Assembly (NCBI GenBank): GCA_018822845.1
Contig: JAHJJD010000080.1
Location: 1 to 61,292, forward strand
Length of the DNA stretch: 61,292 nt
Source of the DNA: Gammaproteobacteria bacterium
GTDB lineage: Bacteria > Pseudomonadota > Gammaproteobacteria > Thiotrichales > Thiotrichaceae
Direction of reading: 5' to 3'
The position numbers and the translations under genes were made by a program. Below are positions 52,033 to 61,160 of the stretch, in pieces. Each line of letters starts with the position of its first letter. Within the stretch, counting starts at the first letter, position 1. A model generated the notes under the pieces. The model was given only the letters and a program-made list of their open reading frames with translations, did not search any database and was not told the DNA's origin.

Positions 52033-52467
52033 CTACAAGAACTCTGGCAGGTGATTGCGGATATCCTCAACTGAATGTTTGGTTAGGTCTTTATCCAGTT
52101 CCAATACAATGGCTGCACTGACATTTTTGTCCAGTTGCTTGCGCAGCAATCCCAGAAAATGAGGGGGCGCAACAATGTAAAGCTGCTGGAAACGCCCCGC
52201 TTCATACGCATTGCCCAGATAAACGGCCAGTTCATGTGCAAATGTTTCCACCTCCTGCTCATGCACATCTGTCGATGGCTCCACCGCGTGCCTCCCCGGC
52301 CCGGCTGAATCAAAGGTTCGCGCAGGAGCATCCGTCTCCAGATCACGTCCGTGAAAACGGGACTTCGCATGAATTCTATCTTCCCGCTCAATCAGGCCAC
52401 CCTTTCCTGCCCCTGCACTAAAGAAGCGCGCTCTTGATGCATCAGCTACCATTATCCATCTGCTCAT
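52033..52467 (-). CDS. Host-attachment family protein
   Basis: This 144-residue soluble protein matches the host attachment family (first described for Agrobacterium plant attachment, found in many free-living bacteria). Features are the opening WIMVADASRARFFSA, a central HAVEPSTDVHEQEVETFA and LYIVAPPHFLGLLRKQL. The fold is related to the eRF1/Pelota-type and RNase-like family. The start at 52467 has AGGAG 9 bases upstream. The role here is unknown. Confidence 0.75.
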   Translation of the reverse strand: MSRWIMVADASRARFFSAGAGKGGLIEREDRIHAKSRFHGRDLETDAPARTFDSAGPGRHAVEPSTDVHEQEVETFAHELAVYLGNAYEAGRFQQLYIVAPPHFLGLLRKQLDKNVSAAIVLELDKDLTKHSVEDIRNHLPEFL

Positions 52468-52705
52468 GACTATATCTCCTGATTGCATTTACCTACTAGT
52501 TTAGCCCTTCCAATAGAAAGATGACTGAGAATAATCCCAAGAATCCAATTAATTTTCAGAGAAGCAACATATAAAGCATTGCCACATAAATATCCATTAT
52601 CAAAAAACTTTCAATCACCCATTCCCCGTTGAGTGATATATATTAAAGAATGCACAAGGGGATTGCTGTGCAAATGTGAATACCAAGCCAACGGGAGTAG
52701 CTATT

Positions 52706-52939
52706 ATGAAAAGAGAAGCGGAAGGCTTACTGGCTTATTCAAAAGAAAACCTTTCCAGGCTACAGCAGAATAATAAAGAATACAATGAATGGCTTAGGGC
52801 CAATCGTGACAAGATTGCGTTAATTGCCTATTACAAGGCTGAAGCAAGGAAATTTGAGCCAGGCGGAGAAGAGCAGGACTGGTTTGAAGCAGAAGAAGAA
52901 GTAGCGAGGGCATTAATACCACATGAATTCTTTGTTTAA
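52706..52939 (+). CDS. DUF2934-type small protein
   Basis: This 77-residue acidic protein has the C-terminal pattern IALIAYYKAEARKFEPGG, then DWFEAEEEV, as in DUF2934 proteins, whose function is unknown. The start at 52706 has GGGAG about 9 bases upstream; a GTG at 52676 is possible. The surrounding DNA (52489-52705 and after) is AT-rich and otherwise empty. Confidence 0.65.
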   Translation: MKREAEGLLAYSKENLSRLQQNNKEYNEWLRANRDKIALIAYYKAEARKFEPGGEEQDWFEAEEEVARALIPHEFFV

Positions 52940-52970
52940 GCAACAAAAGATCCCATTAGGGGAATCGACC

Positions 52971-53075
52971 ATGCCATCCACCTGCGAGCCTCTGTCAATG
53001 CTGAACAGGCCGCAGCAAACCGCAAGGACGGAGTGCCCGGAATCTATCGCACTTGCCCAAAAGCAAAGGCGTTAA
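52971..53075 (+). CDS. Possible 34-residue small ORF
   Basis: ATG at 52971 is preceded by AGGGGA at a reasonable spacing and opens a 34-residue frame ending at 53075, just inside the minE stop. It is rich in Arg, Gln and Thr with two cysteines (STCEPL, RTECPES). It follows the DUF2934 gene by 31 bases. I do not recognise it, and it may be non-coding. Confidence 0.25.
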   Translation: MPSTCEPLSMLNRPQQTARTECPESIALAQKQRR

Positions 53076-53329
53076 CGCTCTCTCTCAGGAAGCGCGATAT
53101 TGAGTTCCAGCACATCGTAATCTGCACCTTTTTCATATTGCACGTTGACCTGCTCTTCCGTGATGGGAACATACTTGCGGATCACATCCATGATGTCACG
53201 GCGTAACTGTGGCAGATAGTCAGGGCCAGTCCGGTCAATGCGTTCGTGGGCAATGACGATCTGCAAACGTTCTTTGGCAAGTTGCGCACTATTCGGCTTC
53301 CCCTGCCTGAAATAATCAAACCATCCCAT
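53072..53329 (-). CDS. minE: Cell division topological specificity factor MinE
   Basis: This 85-residue protein drives MinD off the membrane so that MinCD oscillates. The N-terminal membrane-targeting helix (MGWFDYFRQ) and anti-MinCD segment AKERLQIVIAHER (about 18-30) are present, followed by the dimerisation domain with YLPQLRRDIMDVIRKYV. It starts 3 bases after minD ends. Confidence 0.95.
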   Translation of the reverse strand: MGWFDYFRQGKPNSAQLAKERLQIVIAHERIDRTGPDYLPQLRRDIMDVIRKYVPITEEQVNVQYEKGADYDVLELNIALPERER

Positions 53330-53332
53330 AAC

Positions 53333-54139
53333 TCACCCGAACAAACGCTTTAAGAAACCTTTCTTTTCCACTTCGAGGAAGCGGTGCGGAACGGTTTCGC
53401 CCAAAAAACGGCGCACGAAATCGTCATACGCTTTCCCTGCGTCACTCTCCTTGTCCAGAATGACTGGCGTACCACTGTTGGAAGCCTGCAAAACGCTTTG
53501 TGACTCGGGAATGACGCCAATCAAGGGAACAGCCAGAATTTCGAGGATGTCTTCCATTCCCAGCATTTCCCCCGCCTGTACCCGGTCTGGAGAGTAACGG
53601 GTAATCAACAGGTGCTCACGCACTATTTCACCCTGCTCGGCCTTCTGTGTTTTGCTCTGCAAAAGACCAAGGATACGGTCAGAATCGCGCACCGATGATA
53701 CTTCCGGATTGGTCACAACAACTGCGTCATCAGCGAAATACATTGCCATGTGTGCGCCACGTTCGATACCAGCAGGCGAATCGCACACCACGAAATCGAA
53801 ACCATCTGCACACAGGTCACTGATGATCTGACCTACGCCTTCCTTGGTCAGGGCATCCTTGTCACGGGTTTGGGAGGCAGGCAGGATATACAGGTTCTCG
53901 GTTCGCTTGTCGCGGATCAACGCCTGCTTGAGGCTGGCTTCACCATTAATGACATTGACGAAATCATAGACAACACGACGCTCACAACCCATGATGAGAT
54001 CAAGGTTGCGCAAGCCCACATCAAAATCAATGACAGCGGTCTTGTAGCCACGCATGGCCAACCCCGTAGCAAATGCCGCGCTGGTAGTCGTCTTGCCGAC
54101 GCCACCCTTGCCCGAGGTCACTACAACTATCCTGCTCAA
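53333..54139 (-). CDS. minD: Septum site-determining ATPase MinD
   Basis: This 268-residue deviant-Walker ATPase has Walker A KGGVGKTT (10-17), the switch IDFDVGLRNLDLIMG (about 38-52) and DSPAGIERGA (about 120). The C-terminal amphipathic membrane-targeting helix is GFLKRLFG. It binds the membrane as an ATP dimer, recruits MinC and is released by MinE. It is flanked by minC and minE in the usual order. Confidence 0.97.
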   Translation of the reverse strand: MSRIVVVTSGKGGVGKTTTSAAFATGLAMRGYKTAVIDFDVGLRNLDLIMGCERRVVYDFVNVINGEASLKQALIRDKRTENLYILPASQTRDKDALTKEGVGQIISDLCADGFDFVVCDSPAGIERGAHMAMYFADDAVVVTNPEVSSVRDSDRILGLLQSKTQKAEQGEIVREHLLITRYSPDRVQAGEMLGMEDILEILAVPLIGVIPESQSVLQASNSGTPVILDKESDAGKAYDDFVRRFLGETVPHRFLEVEKKGFLKRLFG

Positions 54140-54243
54140 AAGATGCTCCTTTATTGTTTACATCGTAGGGTAGGTTCCAATCCTGCGTCCCGTGCAGAAT
54201 ATTACCAGACACATCACTTTTTTAGTAGAAAATCAGTACACCC

Positions 54244-54945
54244 TCAGAACATCGGGGCAATTTTCAGTTTCTCACCTTCCAGCCAGACCATGGCAGGCTG
54301 ACCTTTCAGATCCGTATCAATGTCATCCAGCAAACGGTAGTTACCGGCAATCGCCACCAACTCGGCTTCCAGCTTCTGACAGAAAATACGGGCGCTGGTA
54401 TCGCCCTGAATGCCTGCCAGCACCCTGCCACGCAACGAACCGTATACATGCACCGAACCGCCCGCCAAAATTTCCGACCCAGCACTGGTATGTTGTAACA
54501 CAACGATGTCGCCATCAGGAAAATAAACCTGCTGACCGGAACGCACAGGGCGATCAATGACCTCTATGCTTTTGCCTGAAGGATTTGCCTCCTTCGGTGC
54601 AGGCTTTTCAATGCGACTGGAAGCCACCGCAGGGCGTCCGCCACGCAGGATCGCCCAACCGGCTTTCACCGCCTGTTCAACACAATCGTCAGCCAGATTG
54701 CGGATGCCGACTGGAATGAAGCCAAGTTCTGAAATGCTGGCGCGCAACTGCTGCATGTCCAGCTTCCCACAATCACTCCCCAGCAAATGGCAATCAACTA
54801 CCAACGGGCTGCCTGCAAACAATGCTGGCAGGCTGTCACGTCTCGCCTGCAAGCCCTGGTGTATTTGCGCCGCATCCGGGGACGCCAGTTGCAGGACACT
54901 GAGCATGGCCATCTCACCCTTGATTTCAACTGACTCTGCTGACAA
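54244..54945 (-). CDS. minC: Septum site-determining protein MinC
   Basis: This protein is about 233 residues long. The N-terminal FtsZ-inhibiting domain starts SVEIKGEMAMLSVLQL, and the C-terminal beta-helix domain (from about 130) has VYFPDGDIVVLQHTSAGSEI and GSLRGRVLAGIQGD. The start is uncertain. TTG at 54945 has AGGAG 8 bases upstream and fits the family; a TTG at 54969 would extend it by 8 residues. A gap of 104 bases separates it from minD. Confidence 0.9.
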   Translation of the reverse strand: MSAESVEIKGEMAMLSVLQLASPDAAQIHQGLQARRDSLPALFAGSPLVVDCHLLGSDCGKLDMQQLRASISELGFIPVGIRNLADDCVEQAVKAGWAILRGGRPAVASSRIEKPAPKEANPSGKSIEVIDRPVRSGQQVYFPDGDIVVLQHTSAGSEILAGGSVHVYGSLRGRVLAGIQGDTSARIFCQKLEAELVAIAGNYRLLDDIDTDLKGQPAMVWLEGEKLKIAPMF

Positions 54946-55127
54946 AACAATCACTCCTGGACAACACAAAATTTGAGCCTCGCTATAAATTCATCCGACA
55001 AACGGATACCATAGAAAGGCATTATGTTCAAATGCAGGATTTTATATTAAATCCTGTTAATTTATAATTCAGATGCTACATTCAAAAGTATAAATAACCT
55101 GACACAAATCCACTTGGGGCTTACATC

Positions 55128-56483
55128 ATGAACAGGGGTTCACTTATTCAACGGCATTTACTACCCTCACTGACGGTCGCCATACTATTGGCAGTATCAC
55201 CCGATGCCAGCCATGCTGGCCTTACAGATACTAGCACACCTGAATCAATGCTCACTGCCGCGATTGAATCCTCCCAGGATGCAATCAGTCTGTTTTCCAT
55301 TGCCAGCAACCTGCTTGCCAAGGGCAATGAAGCATCCAAACTGGCAGAAGGCATCAGTTTACTGGAACGTTCCGCAGCACAAAATTACTCGCCAGCGCTG
55401 TTCGAACTCGCCAACTTCTATGAAAATGGGCTGCATGTAAAGCGGGATCTGGACAAGGCCATCAATTTGTATGAACAGGCGGCCAAGCAGGGGCATGTTG
55501 ACTCCCAGTATAATCTTGGTGTCCTTTACTTACGCCTCTCCCCCGATACAGACAAGGCGACCTACTGGTTCAAGCAAGCCGCCAGTCAGCAGGATGTCGA
55601 TGCCGAATACAATCTTGCCCTGTTATACGACTCCCGTGACCCAAAGACTGCCGACCAGGCCAAAGCAGCCCACTGGTATGCACTCGCAGCACAACATGGT
55701 CACAAGGATGCCCAGTTCGATCTGGGTGTACGCTATCTGAAAGGCGTTGGGCAGAAACTGGATCAAACCCAGGCAGCCCATTGGTTCATGAAGGCTGCCG
55801 AACAACATGACCCGGCTGCCGCCTTCAATCTGGGCCTGATGTATGAAGACGGTCAGGGCGTGGAACAAAGCATCGACAAGGCAGTGTACTGGTATCGTGA
55901 AGCCGCCCGGCAAGGTGAACCCGGCGCGCAATACAACCTTGGCGTCAAATACCTGCTGGGGGAAGGCGTCGCACAAGACCAGAAAAAAGGCATGGAATGG
56001 ATACTCAAGGCAGCGGATGGCAATAACCCGGCGGCGCAGCATACTGTTGGTTTCATGTACGACCAGGGTATTGATTTACCCAAGGACGATGCCATGGCAC
56101 TATACTGGTATCGGCAGGCTGCCGAACAGGGTTATACCGACGCCCAGTTGAGTCTGGCCAGTATGTTTGCCCAAGGGCAAGGGGTGGAAATCGATCTGGA
56201 GGAGGCTATTAGCTGGTTCCGTAAAGCTGCCGAAAGCAACGACCCTATCGCCCAGTTCAATCTCGGCACTTATATGGCACATGGGGTGGGCACAGCTAGG
56301 GACTTGCCAGCCGCCGCCTACTGGCTGTCATTATCCGCCCAACAAGGGTATGAACACGCTGTCGCCAACCGGGATTATGTCCTGCAATTGCTGACCGACA
56401 GCGAGCGTGACGAAGTGGATCGCCGCCTGCAAAACGCAGCCCTGAACACACAGCATCAGGACAATCAGGCATCCATCCAGTAG
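55128..56483 (+). CDS. Exported Sel1-repeat protein
   Basis: This 451-residue protein has a signal peptide (about 1-30, ending SHA). From about residue 70 to 430 it consists of about ten tandem Sel1-like repeats of 34-37 residues, each with the A-x2-G-x3-A-x-(Y/F)-x-L-G-x-(M/L)-Y pattern, for example AAEQHDPAAAFNLGLMYEDG and AARQGEPGAQYNLGVKYLLG. Sel1 solenoids are protein-binding scaffolds in the periplasm or in signalling. No catalytic domain is present. It stands alone between minC and mfd. Confidence 0.85.
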   Translation: MNRGSLIQRHLLPSLTVAILLAVSPDASHAGLTDTSTPESMLTAAIESSQDAISLFSIASNLLAKGNEASKLAEGISLLERSAAQNYSPALFELANFYENGLHVKRDLDKAINLYEQAAKQGHVDSQYNLGVLYLRLSPDTDKATYWFKQAASQQDVDAEYNLALLYDSRDPKTADQAKAAHWYALAAQHGHKDAQFDLGVRYLKGVGQKLDQTQAAHWFMKAAEQHDPAAAFNLGLMYEDGQGVEQSIDKAVYWYREAARQGEPGAQYNLGVKYLLGEGVAQDQKKGMEWILKAADGNNPAAQHTVGFMYDQGIDLPKDDAMALYWYRQAAEQGYTDAQLSLASMFAQGQGVEIDLEEAISWFRKAAESNDPIAQFNLGTYMAHGVGTARDLPAAAYWLSLSAQQGYEHAVANRDYVLQLLTDSERDEVDRRLQNAALNTQHQDNQASIQ

Positions 56484-56516
56484 AATGCCGGGCTTTAGGA
56501 AAACAAGCCCGGTTTC

Positions 56517-59500
56517 ATGCCTGTATTACCCAAGCCACACTATCCCGCTCTCCCCAACGGCAGCATCCGCTGGGGGCAACTCTACGGCTGTTCCCATGAA
56601 TGGCTGATCGCCCAGACTGCCCAGGATTTTGACGGCCTGTTGCTACTGGTGACGCCGGATTTGCATGCAGCCTACCGGGCCGAAGCCTCGCTGCAATTTT
56701 TCGCGCCAGAAATTCCACACCACATTTTCCCCGACTGGGAAACCCTGCCCTATGACGTGTTTTCCCCGCACGAAGACATCATTTCTGAACGCCTGAAAGC
56801 ACTGGCAACCTTGCAAAACCTCAAGCGTGGCGTGCTGATTGTGCCCGCCACAACCCTGTTGCACAGGGTTGCACCCACCAGCTATGTGCATGGGCATACC
56901 TTCGTGGTGCGCAAAGGCTCACCGCTCAATATCGACAAATTGCGCAAGCAACTCGAAGAAGCAGGCTACCGCAACGTCAGTCAGGTGATGGCACATGGCG
57001 AATATGCGACGCGGGGTTCGCTGGTCGATTTGTTTCCGATGGGCAGTCATACGCCCTACCGGATTGATTTGTTTGATGAAGAAATTGATTCGATCCGCAC
57101 CTTCAACCCGGAAACGCAGCGTACTGAAGATGTGGTAAACAGTATTGAACTGCTGCCTGCGCGGGAGTTTCCGCTAGATGAAGCCGGAATCCGCACCTTC
57201 CGCCAGAATTATCGGGCGCAGGTTGAGGGGGATCTGACCCGCAGCCGTATTTACGAAGGGGTGAGTCAGGGCAAGCCTCCGGCAGGGATTGAATATTACT
57301 TGCCGCTGTTCTTTGAGCATACTGCGACGTTGTTTGATTATCTGCCGAAGAAAACATTGCTAGTGTTAGCGGAAGGGGTGGATGCGGCGGTCAAGACATT
57401 CTGGGAAACGGTGGAATATCGGTATGAGCAGCGGCGGCATGATATTGAAAGGCCGTTGCTTGCGCCGGAGAAGTTGTTTTTGACGGCGGCGATGTTGGGG
57501 AGTTGGGTTGGGGATTATCCTCGGGTTGATGTACAACGCGGTAGGGGCGTATTGCATACGCCCTCTTCCTCTTCAACAGAAAACGATGGGGAAAGAGGAG
57601 GAGAAAGAGGGCGTATGCAATACGCCCCTACGGTGGATTATGGGGTCGCCGCCCTGCCCTCGCTGCTCATCCACGCCCGCCAAGAACAGCCCCTCTTCCT
57701 GCTGTTCAACTTCCTCAAGGATTTGCAAGGGCGCGTACTGTTCACCGCCGAATCCGCCGGACGGCGCGAAGCCTTCCTCACCCTGCTGAAAGACAACGGC
57801 ATAGCAGTCAAAACGCTGGAAACTTGGCAGGATTTCCTCAACAGCAAAGCCGAAATGGCGGTCACGGTCGCGCCGCTGGAAAACGGTTTCTGGCTGCCCG
57901 ATGCGAAGATTGCGGTCATTCCCGAAAACCTCCTCCACGGCGTGCAAATTCAGCAGCAACGCCGTCGCCGCAAAGCCACCCGCGATGCCGATGCCATTAT
58001 CCGCAACCTGACCGACCTCAATGAAGGCGCACCCGTCGTCCACGAGGAACACGGGGTCGGGCGTTATCTGGGGCTGGAAACGGTCACGGCAGGCGGGGTG
58101 ACGGCGGAATATTTGCTGATCGAATACGCCAACCACGACAAGCTGTACGTCCCCGTCGCCGCGTTGCATCTGGTCAGCCGTTACACGGGCGCAGACCCGG
58201 AACACGCGCCATTGCACCGCCTCGGCAATGAGCAGTGGGACAAAGCGCGGCAGAAAGCGGCGGAAAAAGCACGGGATGTGGCGGCGGAATTGCTCGACAT
58301 CCACGCCCGCCGTGCCGCACAGCAGGGGCATAGCTTCCCGTTTGACGACAACGATTACCGCCTGTTTGCGGGCGCGTTCCCGTTTGAGGAAACCCCGGAT
58401 CAGGCACTGGCGATTGAAAACGTGATCAAGGATATGCGTTCCGCGCAGCCGATGGATCGTGTGGTGTGCGGCGATGTGGGTTTCGGCAAGACCGAAGTGG
58501 CAATGCGGGCGGCGTTCGTGGCGGCGAATGCGGGCAAGCAGGTGGCGATGATTGCGCCGACGACCTTGCTGGCGCAGCAGCATTTGAACAATTTCCGTGA
58601 CCGTTTTGCCGATTGGCCGTTCAATATCGAATCGCTGTCACGCTTCAAGACTGGCAAGGAAACCAGCAAGGCACTGGAGGCACTCGCGTCCGGCAAGATC
58701 GACATCGTGATCGGTACGCACAAGCTGTTGCAGGACGACGTGCATTTCAAGCAACTGGGGTTGGTGATTATCGACGAGGAACACCGCTTCGGGGTGCGTG
58801 ACAAGGAGCAGATGAAAAAGCTGCGTGCCAATGTCGATATGTTGACCATGACCGCCACGCCGATTCCGCGCACGCTGAATATGTCGCTGTCCGGCTTGCG
58901 CGATTTGTCGATCATTGCCACCCCGCCGACGCAACGCCACGCCATCAAAACCTTTGTGTGCGAGTGGAACAAGACCATCATTCAGGAGGCGTGTGCGCGG
59001 GAATTGTCACGCGGCGGGCAGGTGTACGTGTTGCACAATGAGGTCAAAACCATCGACAAGGTGGAGCAGGAACTCAGCGCGATGTTGCCCGGTGTGACGG
59101 TGCGCCATGCCCACGGGCAGATGCGGGCGCACGATCTGGAAAGCATCATGAGCGACTTTTACCACCAGCGTTTCCAGATTCTGATTGCCACCACCATCAT
59201 TGAAAGCGGCATCGACGTGCCGACCGCCAACACGATTTTGATCAACCGCGCCGACAAGCTGGGGCTGGCGCAGTTGCACCAGTTGCGCGGACGGGTCGGG
59301 CGTTCGCACCACCGCGCTTATGCCTATTTGATTGCGCCGCCGAAATCCGCGCTCACGCCGGATGCGGTCAAGCGGTTGGAAGCAATTGAATCGCTGGAAG
59401 AACTGGGGGTCGGTTTCACGCTGGCGACGCACGATCTGGAGATTCGCGGCGCGGGCGAACTGCTCGGCGAAGGGCAAAGCGGGCAGATTCAGGAAATCGG

Positions 59501-60020
59501 TTTCAACCTCTACAACGACTTGCTGGAACGCGCGGTGAAGGCGTTGAAATCGGGCAAAGTGCCGGAACTGAGCGCCACCAGCCGCCGCACCACGGTGGAA
59601 TTGGGTGCGCCTGCGCTGATCCCGGACGATTATTTGCCGGATGTCCATGCGCGGCTGATCCTCTACAAACGCATTGCCAGCGCGGAATCGCAGGCCGCAC
59701 TGGACGAATTGCGGGTGGAAATGATCGACCGCTTCGGGCTGCTGCCAGAGCCGACCAAGACGCTGTTCAGCGTCACGCGGGTCAAGCTGCTGGCGCAGGA
59801 ACTGGGCATCCGCAAACTGGATATGCACGTCAAGGGCGGGCGGATTATCTTTGACGACAAACCGAATATTGACCCGATGAAGGTGATTACCCTGATCCAG
59901 AAACGCCCGTGGGTGTTTAAGCTGGATGGGCAGGATAAGTTGCGGTTTGAAATCGAACTCCCGACCGTGGAGGAGCGGGAGGAGTGGGTGGTTAAGTTGA
60001 TGGGGGAGATTGGGGGATAA
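56517..60020 (+). CDS. mfd: Transcription-repair coupling factor Mfd
   Basis: This 1167-residue ATP-dependent translocase removes stalled RNA polymerase and recruits UvrA. Order: UvrB-like domains (to about 340), a central region, an RNA-polymerase interaction domain (about 490-560), and the translocase motor with Walker A GDVGFGKTE (near 651) and DEEH box IIDEEHRFGV (near 752). The TRG region with GRVGRSHHRAYAY and the C-terminal autoinhibitory domain follow. Residues about 342-372 are an extra Gly/Arg/Ser-rich segment encoded by an inserted palindrome (57541-57631), falling between VDVQ and VDYGVAALP. The rest is a full-length family match, so the protein is probably functional. Confidence 0.95.
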   Translation: MPVLPKPHYPALPNGSIRWGQLYGCSHEWLIAQTAQDFDGLLLLVTPDLHAAYRAEASLQFFAPEIPHHIFPDWETLPYDVFSPHEDIISERLKALATLQNLKRGVLIVPATTLLHRVAPTSYVHGHTFVVRKGSPLNIDKLRKQLEEAGYRNVSQVMAHGEYATRGSLVDLFPMGSHTPYRIDLFDEEIDSIRTFNPETQRTEDVVNSIELLPAREFPLDEAGIRTFRQNYRAQVEGDLTRSRIYEGVSQGKPPAGIEYYLPLFFEHTATLFDYLPKKTLLVLAEGVDAAVKTFWETVEYRYEQRRHDIERPLLAPEKLFLTAAMLGSWVGDYPRVDVQRGRGVLHTPSSSSTENDGERGGERGRMQYAPTVDYGVAALPSLLIHARQEQPLFLLFNFLKDLQGRVLFTAESAGRREAFLTLLKDNGIAVKTLETWQDFLNSKAEMAVTVAPLENGFWLPDAKIAVIPENLLHGVQIQQQRRRRKATRDADAIIRNLTDLNEGAPVVHEEHGVGRYLGLETVTAGGVTAEYLLIEYANHDKLYVPVAALHLVSRYTGADPEHAPLHRLGNEQWDKARQKAAEKARDVAAELLDIHARRAAQQGHSFPFDDNDYRLFAGAFPFEETPDQALAIENVIKDMRSAQPMDRVVCGDVGFGKTEVAMRAAFVAANAGKQVAMIAPTTLLAQQHLNNFRDRFADWPFNIESLSRFKTGKETSKALEALASGKIDIVIGTHKLLQDDVHFKQLGLVIIDEEHRFGVRDKEQMKKLRANVDMLTMTATPIPRTLNMSLSGLRDLSIIATPPTQRHAIKTFVCEWNKTIIQEACARELSRGGQVYVLHNEVKTIDKVEQELSAMLPGVTVRHAHGQMRAHDLESIMSDFYHQRFQILIATTIIESGIDVPTANTILINRADKLGLAQLHQLRGRVGRSHHRAYAYLIAPPKSALTPDAVKRLEAIESLEELGVGFTLATHDLEIRGAGELLGEGQSGQIQEIGFNLYNDLLERAVKALKSGKVPELSATSRRTTVELGAPALIPDDYLPDVHARLILYKRIASAESQAALDELRVEMIDRFGLLPEPTKTLFSVTRVKLLAQELGIRKLDMHVKGGRIIFDDKPNIDPMKVITLIQKRPWVFKLDGQDKLRFEIELPTVEEREEWVVKLMGEIGG
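57541..57631. repeat. Palindromic repeat inserted in frame inside mfd
   Basis: The left arm GTAGGGGCGTATTGCATACG, continuing CCCTCTTC (57541-57568), is mirrored by GAAAGAGGGCGTATGC then AATACGCCCCTAC (57603-57631), with a purine-rich spacer. The arms match over about 27 bases. The element contains no stop in the mfd frame and adds about 30 residues absent from E. coli Mfd at this point. The form is that of a small non-autonomous dispersed repeat. Confidence 0.85.
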
Positions 60021-60101
60021 CATCTTCCCAATTTTTGATCGTGCAAATACATCAAACTGTGTCTACAATGGAAAAATGTAGCCACAAATGAGATAACCGT
60101 T

Positions 60102-60380
60102 ATGCATGTCGCTGTCCGCGAACTCAAAAACCGCTTTTCCGAATACCTGAAATACGCACAAGCAGGTGAAGAAATCATTGTCACCACTCACGGCAATCCG
60201 GTAGCACGCTTGATGCGCCTAGCCCCTAACTTGCAACTTCGCGCTTCACAACCGCTGGATAAATTAGCGTGGGTACGGCGTGGACAAGCTGGCAAAAAAC
60301 TGGGGTTGCCTGCTGCGCAGCGTATCCGCTTAACCGAAGGTGTATCGTTGAGTGATTTACTGCTGGAAGACCGTGCATGA
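60102..60380 (+). CDS. Phd/YefM-type antitoxin
   Basis: This 92-residue protein has the Phd/YefM DNA-binding N-terminus VAVRELKNRFSEYLKYAQAGEEI, cited as VRELKNRFSEYLKYAQAG, then VTTHGNPVARLMRL. The C-terminal part (LTEGVSLSDLLLEDRA) is the typical toxin-wrapping tail. Its last four bases overlap the toxin ATG (ATGA), so translation is coupled. It should bind its own promoter in the 81-base gap after mfd. Confidence 0.9.
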   Translation: MHVAVRELKNRFSEYLKYAQAGEEIIVTTHGNPVARLMRLAPNLQLRASQPLDKLAWVRRGQAGKKLGLPAAQRIRLTEGVSLSDLLLEDRA

Positions 60381-60814
60381 GCATCCCCCTACTCTATCTC
60401 GACACTTCCGCGTGGCTGAAATTGTATGTCGAAGAAGACGGTTCAGAAGCAGTCCATGCAGCAGTTGAACAAGCGGAACAGACTTGCACCCACCTGATTG
60501 CCTATGCGGAATTACGCGCAGCCTTGGCAAAAGCGCAGCGTATGCAACGTCTGGATGCTACCCAAAAAGCCCAACTGTTACCCATCATCGACAACGATTG
60601 GCAAACGCTGAATGTGATTTTGCCCACTGAAATGCTGGTCAAACGGGCGGGCAATCTGGCAGATCAGTTTGACTTGCGCGGTTACGACAGCGTTCATCTG
60701 GCGGCATCTGAGGCGATTAGCCTGCAAATCATGCCGCAACCGTTGATATTTGCCTGCTTTGACAGCAAGTTGAATGATGCTGCCAAAACCTTGGGGATGA
60801 CCTTACTTGTTTAA
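60377..60814 (+). CDS. vapC: VapC-type PIN-domain toxin
   Basis: This 145-residue PIN-domain ribonuclease has acidic metal ligands at Asp9 (LYLDTSAWLKLY), Glu45 (AYAELRAAL), Asp104 (RGYDSVHLA) and Asp129 (ACFDSKLN). PIN toxins cleave tRNA or rRNA when freed from the antitoxin. Pairing with a Phd-type antitoxin is common in VapBC-like modules. All four acidic residues are kept, so it is probably active. Confidence 0.9.
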   Translation: MSIPLLYLDTSAWLKLYVEEDGSEAVHAAVEQAEQTCTHLIAYAELRAALAKAQRMQRLDATQKAQLLPIIDNDWQTLNVILPTEMLVKRAGNLADQFDLRGYDSVHLAASEAISLQIMPQPLIFACFDSKLNDAAKTLGMTLLV

Positions 60815-60824
60815 TCCTATACAA

Positions 60825-61145
60825 TCACAAACTTCTAATAAAACTTTCAGGTATATTCCTAATAAGTTGTTCGCAGCATTTTTCAGTAAATTTACTCTGA
60901 TAACGCCCTAATATTCTTGCAGAATCTTTGTATTGCTTCTTCAAAGACAAATGTTCGATTTCTATACGAGCCATTTCTACTTCAACAATAGGATTTTTTC
61001 TATCTCGAAGGGTCTTTTTCAATTCCTCAAGAAGTTCATCATATTGATGATCCTTTCCTTTTATAGATAGCATATCAAGCAATGCCAACTTTGCCATTAT
61101 GGGCAAAGTTCTTCTAGAATTAAATAGATCACTGAGTGAACTCAA
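60825..61145 (-). CDS. AT-rich hypothetical protein
   Basis: This 106-residue frame begins with TTG at 61145 (an ATG start at 61097 is possible). It is charged and mostly helical (KDHQYDELLEELKKTLRDRK, cited as DELLEELKKTLRDRK), with one Cys pair (KCCEQ). It has clearly lower GC than its surroundings, suggesting acquired DNA. I recognise no family. It lies between the toxin gene and a transposase remnant on the opposite strand from the toxin. Confidence 0.5.
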   Translation of the reverse strand: MSSLSDLFNSRRTLPIMAKLALLDMLSIKGKDHQYDELLEELKKTLRDRKNPIVEVEMARIEIEHLSLKKQYKDSARILGRYQSKFTEKCCEQLIRNIPESFIRSL

Positions 61146-61160
61146 ATTACCCTATGCCTT

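Noticed and set aside
57573-58583. Minus-strand frame opposite mfd (336 codons)
   Set aside because: Shadow of conserved mfd coding sequence.
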